23,657 nucleotides of DNA from an uncultured Bulleidia sp. (GCA_934725105.1 CAKVBD010000034.1:1-23657); one strand, 5' to 3'; counted from the first letter of the stretch, positions 14,936 through 23,645 are shown. A program made the numbers and translations. The notes: a model not told the origin generated them from the sequence alone.

Positions 14936-15678
14936 TACGCTTCACCATCCATATCAATAAATATGACTGTTACGTTATCATATCCACCTGCATCCAATGC
15001 ACTCTTCATTAGTTTTCGAGCACTCAATGATGGATCCATATCTGTATCCAGTAAAATGGATTTCATTTTTTCTTCTTCAACATATCCATGTAACCCATCA
15101 GAACATAATAAAATACCATCCATATGTTCCTTATGCAGATCAATATCTGCATGTACACTTTCCCAAACACCAAGTGCATTTGTCAGTATATTTTTCTTTG
15201 GATATGTTTTTGCTTCTTCTGGCGTCAATTCTCCATGAATCAGCATATCATTCACAAGGGAATGATCCGTTGTCAATTGTGTCAATCTAGAATGATCATA
15301 TAATGCATATGCACGAGAATCACCAATATTTACAATCAATTTTCCAAAGGAAGTAATCATGACACCACAGAATGTTGTGCCCATGCCTTTTAGATTCTCA
15401 TGTGTCTGTCCATATTCAAATATTTGTAAATTACATGCGTTGATAGCTGAAGTGATCCACTTTCTAGCTTCTTCCTCACTTGTGAATTGTTCCGTTTCAG
15501 AAAATACTTTTGAAAAGAAACGTACTGTCATTCTAGAAGCAATATCGCCTCCAAAATTACCACCGATTCCATCTGCAACAATCGCAAAAATGTCATTTGC
15601 TTCATTCGTCGCAATGACATAAGAATCCTGATTATTTTTTCTCACAAGCCCTTTATCTGTAATTCCATAATATTTCAT
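14935..15678 (-). CDS. stp: PP2C-family Ser/Thr protein phosphatase
   Basis: This is a metal-dependent PPM/PP2C phosphatase that removes phosphates placed by the adjacent PASTA kinase; homologues are PrpC and Stp. The 247-residue length is typical of the soluble bacterial form. Metal-binding motifs are visible in order: KNNQDSY near residue 15, VADGIGGNFGGD (about 34-45), the GDSRAY motif (about 117), LLCSDGLHGYV (about 190) and GGYDNVTVIF close to the C terminus. No membrane segment is present. It overlaps rlmN by four bases (ATGA) at its start and prkC by one base at its end, so the three should be co-translated. Confidence 0.96.
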   Translation of the reverse strand: MKYYGITDKGLVRKNNQDSYVIATNEANDIFAIVADGIGGNFGGDIASRMTVRFFSKVFSETEQFTSEEEARKWITSAINACNLQIFEYGQTHENLKGMGTTFCGVMITSFGKLIVNIGDSRAYALYDHSRLTQLTTDHSLVNDMLIHGELTPEEAKTYPKKNILTNALGVWESVHADIDLHKEHMDGILLCSDGLHGYVEEEKMKSILLDTDMDPSLSARKLMKSALDAGGYDNVTVIFIDMDGEA

Positions 15679-16721
15679 GAAGATTGTTTATTCCTCTCAT
15701 GTTTTGCACGTAATTGACCACATGCAGCATCAATATCATCACCATGCTTCTGACGAAGTGTAGCCTTTACACCATGCTTCATCAAGATGTCATAGAAATG
15801 CAATGCCTTTTTATCATCGACACCAATATATCCATTTTCATCTACTTGATTGTATGGAATCAAATTGATATATGCATTCATTCCACGAACTAGATTTGCT
15901 AATGTGATTGCCATTTCATCAGAATCATTCACACCATGTAAAAGAATATATTCAAATGTCAGACGTCTATGATTGTCTTCACTGTATTCTCTTAATGCCT
16001 GCATCAGTTCATCTAATGGATAAGCTTTGGCAATTGGCATTAATTTTCTACGCAGTTCATTTGTAGGTGCATGTAAAGAGATTGCAAGATTGTATTGATA
16101 ATGGCCTTGCGCAAATTCTCTAATTTTTGGAACAATTCCACAAGTTGAAATTGTGATATGTCTTGATCCGATTGCTAAACCAAGATCTGAGTTTACAATA
16201 GAACAGAAATTCATGACATTCGTATAGTTATCAAAAGGTTCTCCTGTACCCATCACAACAATGTTATCAACCCTTCTACCTTCTTTGTCTAACTGTTTTT
16301 GAACAAACATGACTTCTCCAACGATTTCACCCGCTGTTAAATCACGCTGCTTCTTTAATAGACCAGAGGCACAGAATGAACATCCCATATTGCAGCCAAC
16401 CTGAGATGTTACGCATAAAGAATCACCATACTGAAAGTGCATTAAAACAAGTTCTACACTAGAACCATCTTGTAATTCCGCTAGAAACTTAATTGTTCCA
16501 TCATGAGAAACCTGCCTTTGGATTTCCTTCAGTGGTTCAATGGAGTATTCCTGTTTTAACTGTTCAATAAAAGATTTCGGAAGATCACTCATTTCATCAA
16601 ATGAGGATACTCTTTTCCGATATAGCCAAGAAAAAATCTGTTTTGCACGATAAGCTTTCTGTCCATGTGCTTCCAGCATTTCTTGCATTTGTTTAAATGT
16701 TAAATCATATATTGTTTGCAT
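15675..16721 (-). CDS. rlmN: 23S rRNA A2503 / tRNA A37 C2-methyltransferase RlmN
   Basis: RlmN is a radical-SAM methyltransferase that forms 2-methyladenosine at 23S rRNA A2503 and in some tRNAs. With the ATG at 16721 the product has 348 residues. The [4Fe-4S] motif CNMGCSFC uses Cys110, Cys114 and Cys117, and the resolving methyl-carrier cysteine is in AACGQLRAKH (Cys334). GEPFDNYTNVM is the usual SAM-side signature. I preferred this start because AGG lies five bases upstream. A GTG two codons earlier (16727) would fall inside that site. It lies 19 bases after rsmB and overlaps stp by four bases. An RlmN rather than Cfr identity fits this housekeeping location. Confidence 0.96.
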   Translation of the reverse strand: MQTIYDLTFKQMQEMLEAHGQKAYRAKQIFSWLYRKRVSSFDEMSDLPKSFIEQLKQEYSIEPLKEIQRQVSHDGTIKFLAELQDGSSVELVLMHFQYGDSLCVTSQVGCNMGCSFCASGLLKKQRDLTAGEIVGEVMFVQKQLDKEGRRVDNIVVMGTGEPFDNYTNVMNFCSIVNSDLGLAIGSRHITISTCGIVPKIREFAQGHYQYNLAISLHAPTNELRRKLMPIAKAYPLDELMQALREYSEDNHRRLTFEYILLHGVNDSDEMAITLANLVRGMNAYINLIPYNQVDENGYIGVDDKKALHFYDILMKHGVKATLRQKHGDDIDAACGQLRAKHERNKQSS

Positions 16722-16740
16722 ACACACCTATTCTACCATA

Positions 16741-17940
16741 TTATTCTTGATTTTTTGTCAGCTTTGCGATGTAAAAGCCATCATAATGTTCTTCAAATGG
16801 GAAGACTGTTCTTTCTTCAACACAAATAAATTCTGGATGTTCCTTCAAAAAATTTTTGATTTGTCCTGAATTCTCTTTTTTATTTAATGTACATGTAGAA
16901 TATACAAGAATCCCACCTTTTTTCAGATATAAGGAAGAAACTTCCAGGATCTTCTTCTGTGTATGAATAATTTCATCAATATTTTCTGGTTTTAAATGAT
17001 AACGGATTTCTGGCTTATGAGAAAGATCCCCTAATCCAGAACAAGGTACATCACATAAGATACGATCAAAACTCTCTTCTTCAAAAGAAACTTTTGTTGC
17101 GTCATTCACTTTAGTTTCTACATTTGTATTTCCACACTTTTCCATCAACTGATCAATCAGTTGACAACGATGTTCATAAAGATCACAGGCAATCACTTTT
17201 CCTGTATTCTGCATATAGCTGGATATGAGCTGTGTCTTTCCACCTGGAGCAGCACAAATATCTAATACCTGCATGTTTTCTTTCACATCTAGATATTTGA
17301 CTGGCAAGATCGAAGCTGGATTTTGAATCAGTACCTGTCCATTTTTAAAATACTCACTTGCAACAATGGATTGATTCATCGTGAATGATTCTGCATTGAT
17401 AAAATGAATCGATGGATCAAGCATGAGCTGTTCCTTCGTTATCTTTAATGGATTCATTCTTCCATAGACCTTTGGAATCTTCTGATCTGCTTCAAGAATC
17501 TTGAGCGTTGTTTCTTCACCATAATGTGCGTTCCACATATCAATGATCCATTTTGGATGTGAATAAAGAATTTCTTTTTCTATAGTTGTCTGTAAACCAT
17601 TTGCCTGTACTTTCCTAAGGATGGCATTCACAAAGCTTTGATCATGTGTATTTACAAGATCATGCACTTCATTCAGGATTGCATAGTCTTTTTCATTTGT
17701 AAAAAACATTTCAAATACCGCAATATCAATCGCAAGTGCTGTTTTCAGTTTTGTCCTTTTTGCGTATTTTCTCCATTGATATTCAAGATATGTATAGTTT
17801 CTTAATACTCCATATACAATATTTGTTACGGATGCCATCTCTTCTTTTTTGATTTTACTTTCACGCATGATTAAAGATGCATATCCGTCATCATGCATAA
17901 TTCTATATAAAATATTCAATGCTTCACTTCTTGCACTCAT
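16741..17940 (-). CDS. rsmB: 16S rRNA (cytosine-967-C5)-methyltransferase RsmB
   Basis: RsmB methylates C967 of 16S rRNA. The 399-residue protein has an N-terminal NusB-like RNA-binding domain (about 1-125) and a C-terminal Rossmann-type methyltransferase. The SAM loop is DICAAPGGKT, and the catalytic cysteine region is DVPCSGLGDLSHKPEIRY. The second conserved cysteine is in YSTCTLNKKEN. It is about 45 residues shorter than the B. subtilis protein, mainly by shorter linkers, with all motifs intact. It sits nine bases after priA. In most Bacillota def and fmt lie between priA and rsmB; here they do not. Confidence 0.95.
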   Translation of the reverse strand: MSARSEALNILYRIMHDDGYASLIMRESKIKKEEMASVTNIVYGVLRNYTYLEYQWRKYAKRTKLKTALAIDIAVFEMFFTNEKDYAILNEVHDLVNTHDQSFVNAILRKVQANGLQTTIEKEILYSHPKWIIDMWNAHYGEETTLKILEADQKIPKVYGRMNPLKITKEQLMLDPSIHFINAESFTMNQSIVASEYFKNGQVLIQNPASILPVKYLDVKENMQVLDICAAPGGKTQLISSYMQNTGKVIACDLYEHRCQLIDQLMEKCGNTNVETKVNDATKVSFEEESFDRILCDVPCSGLGDLSHKPEIRYHLKPENIDEIIHTQKKILEVSSLYLKKGGILVYSTCTLNKKENSGQIKNFLKEHPEFICVEERTVFPFEEHYDGFYIAKLTKNQE

Positions 17941-17949
17941 AAAACTCCT

Positions 17950-20112
17950 TTAATCCAGTGTCAATGGATTGACATCAATACGTACTGTATTGATATCCAT
18001 TTCTGTATCTGTTAATACATCTTTGACTTGCTTTCTCATTTCATCTAGATTTTTCCCTTTTAATAAGATTCTTTGACGATATAGATCTTTTTTCTTTAAT
18101 AGAGAAATAATACCGATGACTTTAAAATTTCCTTGTAGATGATGCATCAGCAACAATGAAGTATGATCCACTTTATTCTGTTGTGTGGAAGATACTGTAA
18201 TTGCGATGAGATACGTATATGGAGGATATTGCCCTGCTTTTCTAAACTGCATCTCATGCATAAAAAACTTCTCATAGTTCTGCTCTTTCGTACATTGAAT
18301 GACATAGTGAGATGGATCAAATACCTGTATGACAACTTCACCATTAGTCTCTTTTCTTCCACTTCTGCCGCTTGCCTGCATCAGTAAATCAAATGTTGCC
18401 TCTGCACTTCTAAAATCAGTACGATTCAATCCCTCATCTCCATTGATGATTCCAACAAGCGTTACATTTGGAAAATCCAGTCCCTTGGCAATCATCTGTG
18501 TTCCTAATAAAATTTCAGCTTCTTGCTTTTCAAACGCTTTTAATATTTTCGCATGTGCATTTTTTCGACTCGTTGTATCGGCATCCATGCGTAATGTTTT
18601 AACGCCTGGAAACATCTGATGCACTTCTTCTTCCAGTCTTTCTGTTCCAAAGCCAAACGTTGTAAAACCATCTCCACTTCCACAATGTGGACAGATTCTA
18701 GGGACATACATTTCATACCCGCATGTATGACATTTCATTTTTCCAATATCTCTATGATAGCTCATTGCGATATCGCAATGTGGACAGCGAATAACTTCCT
18801 GACATGATTTGCATCGCAGTTGTGAATGAAATCCTCTGCGATTCAAAAGCAAGATAATTTGCTTATGTAATGCTAACTGCTGCTGCATTTTATTTTTTAA
18901 TGTATCGGAAAGAATAAAAGATTCTCCATGCATCATTGCACGTTTCATATCTACTAATGTAATATCCGCAAAACAATGATTGATTCTTTCTTTGATTTCA
19001 ACAAGATGATATACATGTCGCAATGCTCTTGCATAGGAATCTAGCGAAGGCGTTGCAGAACCTAGAATGACTTTACAGCGATGGTATTTCCCTCTTTGTA
19101 TCACAATGTCTCGTGCATGATAACAAGGCTGTACATCCTGCTTGTAAGATGCATCATGTTCTTCATCCATTACAATCAGTCCTAATCGATCAAATGGTAA
19201 AAATACAGCACTTCTTGTCCCTACTACGATCCGTGCCTGGTTGTTTTTTACAAGCTTCCACTGTTCATATTTTTCCTGTGCATTTAAACCAGAATGATAA
19301 ATCGCCAGTGCATTATGAAAGCGTGAAGAAACACGTTCAATCATCTGTGGTGTCAATGCGATTTCTGGTACAAGAATCAATACTTGTTTTCCTTGCTTTA
19401 AACATTCCATCGCAAGCTGCAGATAAACTTCAGTTTTACCTGAGCCCGTGACCCCATGTAAAAGATACACCGCATCATCTGTATCCGTAATTTCATGCAT
19501 TGCCTTATTTTGACTATCCAACAATGCAAATGGTGCATCCATGACTTCATTTTCAATGGGTTTGGCATCTCTTTCTTCTTCAAATAAAATGAATGCATTC
19601 TTTTCTACCAGTGTATGCGGAATTGTTTTAAACATTTCACGCAGCGTAGAATATTTCACTTTTCCATTCTGTTGAACATAAAGATATGCCTGCAATTGTT
19701 TTGGTGTCAGATTCACTTCTTCATCTGATAATTTCACCCATTTTTCTTTCACACGATGTTTATCTTTTCCAAGTGGTTTTACAATGGATGGAAGCATTGC
19801 CTGAAAACATGAAATCGTTGTAGATAATGTCTGTTGTTTCATCCATAAGGCAAGATCATGCAGCTCTTCATTGATCAATGGCTGTTCATCAATAATATTT
19901 GAAATATATTTAAGAGAAAATCCAAATCTCTGTTTGATTTGTTCTTCTGTTTCTTCTGTATACGTACAGCTTTCACTAAAGCCTGTTAACTGCTTCACGC
20001 CAAAAGGAACAGAAACTCTGCATCCTTGTGGAATTTCAACATTTGAAAGATAGGAATATGTCTGATCTAACGAACGAACGGGATGTTCGATCCACACTTC
20101 AACAATATACAT
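17950..20112 (-). CDS. priA: Primosomal replication-restart helicase PriA
   Basis: PriA is a 3'-5' DNA helicase that reloads the replisome at stalled forks. With the ATG at 20112 the protein has 720 residues. It has an N-terminal 3'-end-binding domain starting YIVEVWIEHPV, Walker A GVTGSGKT (220-227) and Walker B DEEH (316-319). Two zinc-binding clusters are built from eight cysteines (CKSCQEVIRCPHC and CHTCGYEMYVPRICPHC), followed by helicase motifs V/VI (GLDFPNVTLVGI, QASGRSGR). The in-frame extension up to 20265 is rejected because it adds a hydrophobic stretch foreign to this cytosolic enzyme and overlaps proC. The ribosome site at 20112 is weak (AGG almost touching the ATG). It is the first gene of the nine-kilobase leftward run. 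Confidence 0.95.
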   Translation of the reverse strand: MYIVEVWIEHPVRSLDQTYSYLSNVEIPQGCRVSVPFGVKQLTGFSESCTYTEETEEQIKQRFGFSLKYISNIIDEQPLINEELHDLALWMKQQTLSTTISCFQAMLPSIVKPLGKDKHRVKEKWVKLSDEEVNLTPKQLQAYLYVQQNGKVKYSTLREMFKTIPHTLVEKNAFILFEEERDAKPIENEVMDAPFALLDSQNKAMHEITDTDDAVYLLHGVTGSGKTEVYLQLAMECLKQGKQVLILVPEIALTPQMIERVSSRFHNALAIYHSGLNAQEKYEQWKLVKNNQARIVVGTRSAVFLPFDRLGLIVMDEEHDASYKQDVQPCYHARDIVIQRGKYHRCKVILGSATPSLDSYARALRHVYHLVEIKERINHCFADITLVDMKRAMMHGESFILSDTLKNKMQQQLALHKQIILLLNRRGFHSQLRCKSCQEVIRCPHCDIAMSYHRDIGKMKCHTCGYEMYVPRICPHCGSGDGFTTFGFGTERLEEEVHQMFPGVKTLRMDADTTSRKNAHAKILKAFEKQEAEILLGTQMIAKGLDFPNVTLVGIINGDEGLNRTDFRSAEATFDLLMQASGRSGRKETNGEVVIQVFDPSHYVIQCTKEQNYEKFFMHEMQFRKAGQYPPYTYLIAITVSSTQQNKVDHTSLLLMHHLQGNFKVIGIISLLKKKDLYRQRILLKGKNLDEMRKQVKDVLTDTEMDINTVRIDVNPLTLD

Positions 20113-20203
20113 ACCTATTATTTTACATGGAGTTGTCATATTCGCATAGAATAAAGCGAAAGAAGAAGGTAAAATAGATACTAGATAAGTGAGGAAAGTT
20201 TTT
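20113..20203. promoter_or_regulatory. Divergent priA/proC intergenic region
   Basis: These 91 bases must hold promoters for both directions. On the plus strand TTTACA and TAGAAT are 19 bases apart, a longer spacing than ideal, and TAAAAT is a second possible -10. A TTCGC/GCGAA inverted repeat with a 10-base loop lies in the middle. On the minus strand I see TATTCT but no matching -35. The assignment is tentative. Confidence 0.3.
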
Positions 20204-21013
20204 ATGAAAATCACAAGAAAATATACACTTGGTATCATTGGACTCGGACATATGGGAACAGCCATTGCACGTGGTGCAGTTAGAAAAGAATATATTGAAC
20301 GCTATAAAATTGCGGTATATGACCATAGCGAACACGCAAAAAACGATTGTCGTATTGAAGGCTTTGACAATCTTTCTTCATTGAAGGAACTTGTTGAAAA
20401 TTCTCATATTGTTTTACTCGCGGTAAGACCTCAACAGATTGAAGAAGTATTAGATGAAATCAAAGACTATGATATTCATACATTACTATCCATCGTCACA
20501 GGTGTTTCCATTCAGCATTTGCAATCCAGATTGAACAATGCACCAATCATTCGTTCTATGCCAAATACACCATTACAGATCAATGAAGGTGCAACTGCAT
20601 TATGTAAATCAGAAAACTGCAAAGCAGATGACTATGACTTTGTATTCCAGCTGTTCGCTACGATGGGCGTCACAAAAACTGTCAAAGAAGAACAGATGGA
20701 AGATATCGTTGCCGTCCATGGTTCTACACCTGCCTATATTTATTACTTTGTACAATGTATTTTAGAAGATGCGAAAAAAAGAGGCATCGACGAAGATGTT
20801 GCAAGATCTTTACTTGTACAGACCGTTATCGGTTCTGGCAAACTGTTACAGAAATATGCAGATAAACCACTAGACGAATTCATTGATGAAGTATGTTCTG
20901 AAGGTGGCACAACGATTGAAGCTGTCAAACAGTTCAAGAAAGATAATCTGGAAACAATTGTACATGATGCAAATGAGAAATGTATTGCACGTGCAAAACA
21001 ACTTGGAAAATAA
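20204..21013 (+). CDS. proC: Pyrroline-5-carboxylate reductase
   Basis: ProC reduces 1-pyrroline-5-carboxylate to proline with NAD(P)H, the last step of proline synthesis. With the ATG at 20204 the product has 269 residues, standard for the family. The N-terminal Rossmann dinucleotide site is LGIIGLGHMGTAIA, and the family signature appears as MPNTPLQINEGATAL in the middle. The C-terminal dimer domain has GSTPAYIYYF and SEGGTTIEAVKQF. A GTG five codons earlier is part of the GAGGAAAG ribosome site, so I did not use it. It is one of only two plus-strand genes here, diverging from priA and converging on the phosphate transporter. No proA or proB is nearby. Confidence 0.96.
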   Translation: MKITRKYTLGIIGLGHMGTAIARGAVRKEYIERYKIAVYDHSEHAKNDCRIEGFDNLSSLKELVENSHIVLLAVRPQQIEEVLDEIKDYDIHTLLSIVTGVSIQHLQSRLNNAPIIRSMPNTPLQINEGATALCKSENCKADDYDFVFQLFATMGVTKTVKEEQMEDIVAVHGSTPAYIYYFVQCILEDAKKRGIDEDVARSLLVQTVIGSGKLLQKYADKPLDEFIDEVCSEGGTTIEAVKQFKKDNLETIVHDANEKCIARAKQLGK

Positions 21014-21017
21014 ATGA

Positions 21018-21049
21018 CAGGGAGATTAATGAACTCCCTGCTTTTATTT
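21018..21049. terminator. Shared terminator between proC and the Na/Pi cotransporter
   Basis: A 7-bp perfect stem, CAGGGAG / CTCCCTG (21018-21024 and 21034-21040), has a 9-base loop and is followed on the plus strand by CTTTTATTT. It starts 4 bases after the proC stop. On the minus strand the same hairpin is followed by TCATTTATTTT, so it can also serve the convergent transporter gene, though more weakly. Confidence 0.82.
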
Positions 21050-22766
21050 ATGCGGTTTGTGTCTGTACGTCTTCTGTATATGTTTCTGGATTCAGCTGTA
21101 GAAGCTGGATATGGTCCTTTGCTTCTTCTGCAATGCAGGCACATGCATCCGCGATTCTTTCCAGATTATCAAGTAAAGTAGAATAGCTGACCTGTAAAGA
21201 TGGATCACATTCTTTACTCTTGACTCGTTCTAGATGTGATTTGTGATATTTTCTTTCTTCATTTCTCAGTACATTACGAATCAGAATAACTTCCTGTGCA
21301 CATTCTCTATCCCCAGTCACAATTGCATGCATCGATTTTCTTAATAGATCTGTCACTCGATCAATACTATGATCCATCTGTTCACTTGCCATCATAGAAA
21401 ATGATTTATTCATTGCACTTGTTTCTTTCAAGATATGATCAATATCTCTACAGCGATCTGAGATTCTTTCCAGGTTATTGGATACATATAAGTATCCTGC
21501 AAGCTGTTCTGCCTGTTGTTCTGTAATAGATGCATTGGAGAACATTTTCGTAATATAGTCTGCAATCTCTTCCTGTAAGTCATGTACCTGCTTTCGCATA
21601 TCATGGAATGCGGCAAACTGCTTTGAATCTTTGCCATGATGTAATGCTGATTTTAATTTCTGTAATACTTCTACTGTACTGTTACCTAATCTAGAAGTTT
21701 CTTCAGAAACAAGATACATTGCGACAAGTGGCTGATCAATGACATGTTCATCTAGATATTGTGGCTGTGACGTTGATTTTACAGTTTCATTTCCATCTGG
21801 AATGATTGTTGTAACAATCTTTACCATCAACTTGATCAGTGGCAGCCATGCAAGTGTACATACAACATTGAATAATGTGTGCGCATTTGCTATCTGTCTA
21901 GAAATAATATCCACTTCATTTCCCTGTGGAGAAATCATCATTACGACTTTAGCGAATAAAGGGATAACTGTTAGAAATACAATACTGCCTGTGATATTGA
22001 AAATACTGTGTGAAATTGCTGTTCTTTTAGCATTCTTGCTTTGACCAATAGATGCTAATAAAGCAGTGATCGTTGTACCGATGTTATCTCCTAATAAGAT
22101 AGGAATTGCACCTGTTAAGCCAATGACGCTATGGATGCCATCAGGTCCTGCTTGAGAAGCAAAGTTCTGCAATACCGCAATCGTTGCGGAAGATGACTGT
22201 ACAACAAGTGTCATACCTGCACCTAAGATAACACCTAGAACGGGAATATCTTTTACTTTATCCATCATTTCTAAGAAGAATGGTGCTGTTGCCAATGGTT
22301 TCATGACTGTACCCATGATTTCAATACCTTCAAACAGCAATCCAAATGAGAATATTGCTAAACCAATATTTTTCATCTTTTCATTCTTACAGATGAAATT
22401 CATCATAAATCCAGCAAATATAATTGGATAAATATAGTCTGTAATTTTAAAAGCCATGAGCTGTGCTGTCATTGTTGTACCAATATTGGCACCAAAAATA
22501 ACAGAAATCGCCTGTGGCAGTGTCATCAGATTTGCGGAAACAAATCCAATCGTCATAACTGTCGTAGCACTAGATGACTGCAATACAGCAGTAACCAAGG
22601 CACCTGCAAGTGCACCCATGACAGGATTCTTTGTTAAAAAACCAAGAATCTTTTTCATCTTCTCACCTGCAGCTTTTTGCAAAGCATCAGACATGCTATT
22701 CATTCCATATAGAAATAATGCAAGTCCACCTATCAATCCAAACACGATTTTTACACTTTCGTTCAT
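21048..22766 (-). CDS. Na/Pi cotransporter family protein with PhoU-like domain
   Basis: This 572-residue protein combines a type-II Na+-dependent phosphate cotransporter unit with a C-terminal PhoU-like helical domain, as in YjbB/NptA-like proteins. The two inverted repeat halves each carry the hallmark motif: QSSSATT at 63-69 and QSSSATI at 190-196. Each is paired with a GANIGTT/GDNIGTT motif (92-98 and in the second half). The helical region from about 345 to 560 is cytoplasmic and rich in charged residues. In the family it may act in phosphate uptake or export and in Pho signalling; direction is not readable from sequence. GAGGAAAG precedes the ATG. The upstream region has 11-bp-period repeats resembling Pho boxes. 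Confidence 0.92.
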   Translation of the reverse strand: MNESVKIVFGLIGGLALFLYGMNSMSDALQKAAGEKMKKILGFLTKNPVMGALAGALVTAVLQSSSATTVMTIGFVSANLMTLPQAISVIFGANIGTTMTAQLMAFKITDYIYPIIFAGFMMNFICKNEKMKNIGLAIFSFGLLFEGIEIMGTVMKPLATAPFFLEMMDKVKDIPVLGVILGAGMTLVVQSSSATIAVLQNFASQAGPDGIHSVIGLTGAIPILLGDNIGTTITALLASIGQSKNAKRTAISHSIFNITGSIVFLTVIPLFAKVVMMISPQGNEVDIISRQIANAHTLFNVVCTLAWLPLIKLMVKIVTTIIPDGNETVKSTSQPQYLDEHVIDQPLVAMYLVSEETSRLGNSTVEVLQKLKSALHHGKDSKQFAAFHDMRKQVHDLQEEIADYITKMFSNASITEQQAEQLAGYLYVSNNLERISDRCRDIDHILKETSAMNKSFSMMASEQMDHSIDRVTDLLRKSMHAIVTGDRECAQEVILIRNVLRNEERKYHKSHLERVKSKECDPSLQVSYSTLLDNLERIADACACIAEEAKDHIQLLQLNPETYTEDVQTQTA

Positions 22767-22779
22767 AATCTTTCCTCTT

Positions 22780-22855
22780 TGTTAAGAACATGTTAAGTGT
22801 AAAATTCTTCTCCTTCTATCTTCTCACTCGAAAGTTTTTGTAAAATATTTGTAAA
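22780..22855 (-). promoter_or_regulatory. Pho-box-like direct repeats upstream of the Na/Pi cotransporter
   Basis: On the minus strand TTTACA occurs at 22850-22855 and 22839-22844, exactly 11 bases apart, with a weaker TTTCGA a further 11 bases down (22828-22833). Nearer the gene, TTAACA occurs at 22791-22796 and 22780-22785, again 11 bases apart, and another TTTACA at 22798-22803. PhoP-type regulators of Bacillota bind TT(A/C/T)A(C/T)A repeats at this period. A possible -10, TACACT, lies at 22796-22801 without a good -35, which would suit an activated promoter. Confidence 0.5.
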
Positions 22856-22861
22856 GTGGTC

Positions 22862-23596
22862 TTATTTACATGCTGAAACAGTGCCATCTTCGTTAACTTG
22901 ACACTGCATGGAAGAATCCGCTGGCAATATCATATTTACTACCGGTGTATTTTCACAGGAAATAAATGTTAATTTTGTATTCTTTGTAAGATCTACAGAA
23001 GTTACTCCTGTGTTAGAAAATGTAAGTGTCTGCAGTTCTGTAAAGTATTCAATGCCTTGTAGACTTGTTAAAGATGGATCTTCTGGTGCAATGATTGCAA
23101 TCACACTAGAAAGCTCTTCTCCACTGAGTTCACCATTTCCATCTTTATCAAAATTCTTTTGAATATATGTACGAAATAATGTATCCGGAAATGTTGTTTC
23201 ATCTAAAGCAATTGCATTCTTGACTGATTGTTCATCTGAAGTATCATTGACTGCTTTTAACTGCTTCTGATGACTTTTCAGATAGATACCGCCAAACGCC
23301 ACGACAACACCAAATAACATAAAACAAACAATAATGGATACTATTTTTCTTTTTCTTTTTTCATTTTGCTTCTGTAAAGAAATGACATGCATTGCCTGTG
23401 TTTCTGCAGGCATATCACGATCAATATGAATAATCCCTGTATCTTCAAAAATATCACGGTCGGTCTTACTCATCTGATCCATGGCACGTGTAAATTCTTC
23501 TTCACTAGGTCCGTCATTCACTTCTTCTTTGATTGTAGAAAAATCTAGAAAATCATCATTTTGTTCATTCTTTTTTTCATTCATACTTTTTGCCAT
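22862..23596 (-). CDS. Single-pass membrane protein with extracellular EF-hand and short leucine-rich segment
   Basis: I recognise the modules but not a named gene. With the ATG at 23596 the product has 244 residues. It has an acidic, unstructured cytoplasmic N-terminal region (about 1-78), a basic patch KRKRK and one transmembrane helix (about 85-106). The external part begins with an ALDETTFPDTLFRTYIQKNF segment. A perfect EF-hand loop, DKDGNGELSGEE, lies at 150-161, followed by leucine-rich sequence (SLQGIEYFTELQTLTF, then DLTKNTKLTFISC). EF-hand plus LRR openings of this kind are known in large Bacillota surface proteins, but here only about one and a half repeats follow. AAAGG lies eight bases before the ATG. 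An in-frame GTG at 23623 is less likely. It ends 95 bases before the Na/Pi gene. Confidence 0.72.
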   Translation of the reverse strand: MAKSMNEKKNEQNDDFLDFSTIKEEVNDGPSEEEFTRAMDQMSKTDRDIFEDTGIIHIDRDMPAETQAMHVISLQKQNEKRKRKIVSIIVCFMLFGVVVAFGGIYLKSHQKQLKAVNDTSDEQSVKNAIALDETTFPDTLFRTYIQKNFDKDGNGELSGEELSSVIAIIAPEDPSLTSLQGIEYFTELQTLTFSNTGVTSVDLTKNTKLTFISCENTPVVNMILPADSSMQCQVNEDGTVSACK

Positions 23597-23626
23597 TAAG
23601 GCGGCCTTTCTTTCCGCCTTCACAAA

Positions 23627-23645
23627 CCAGTAATGAAATTACTGG
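23627..23645 (-). terminator. Hairpin at right edge, possible terminator of an upstream gene
   Basis: An 8-bp perfect stem CCAGTAAT / ATTACTGG with a 3-base loop is followed on the minus strand by only TTTG, so termination would be weak. Whatever gene it might serve lies beyond the window. Confidence 0.35.

Noticed and set aside
13232..15678. Kinase-phosphatase pair considered as part of a defence or toxin-antitoxin island
   Set aside because: The PASTA kinase and PP2C phosphatase in the order rlmN-stp-prkC-rsgA are a standard housekeeping set in Bacillota.
20113..20265. N-terminal extension of priA containing a hydrophobic stretch that might be read as a signal or membrane segment
   Set aside because: PriA is a cytosolic DNA helicase whose homologues start at YIVEVWIEHPV. 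The extension crosses the divergent promoter region and the start of proC and lacks a ribosome site.
22456..22785. Plus-strand frame of 109 codons opposite the 5' part of the Na/Pi cotransporter gene
   Set aside because: It is a shadow of the transporter's hydrophobic coding sequence and shows no independent signals.
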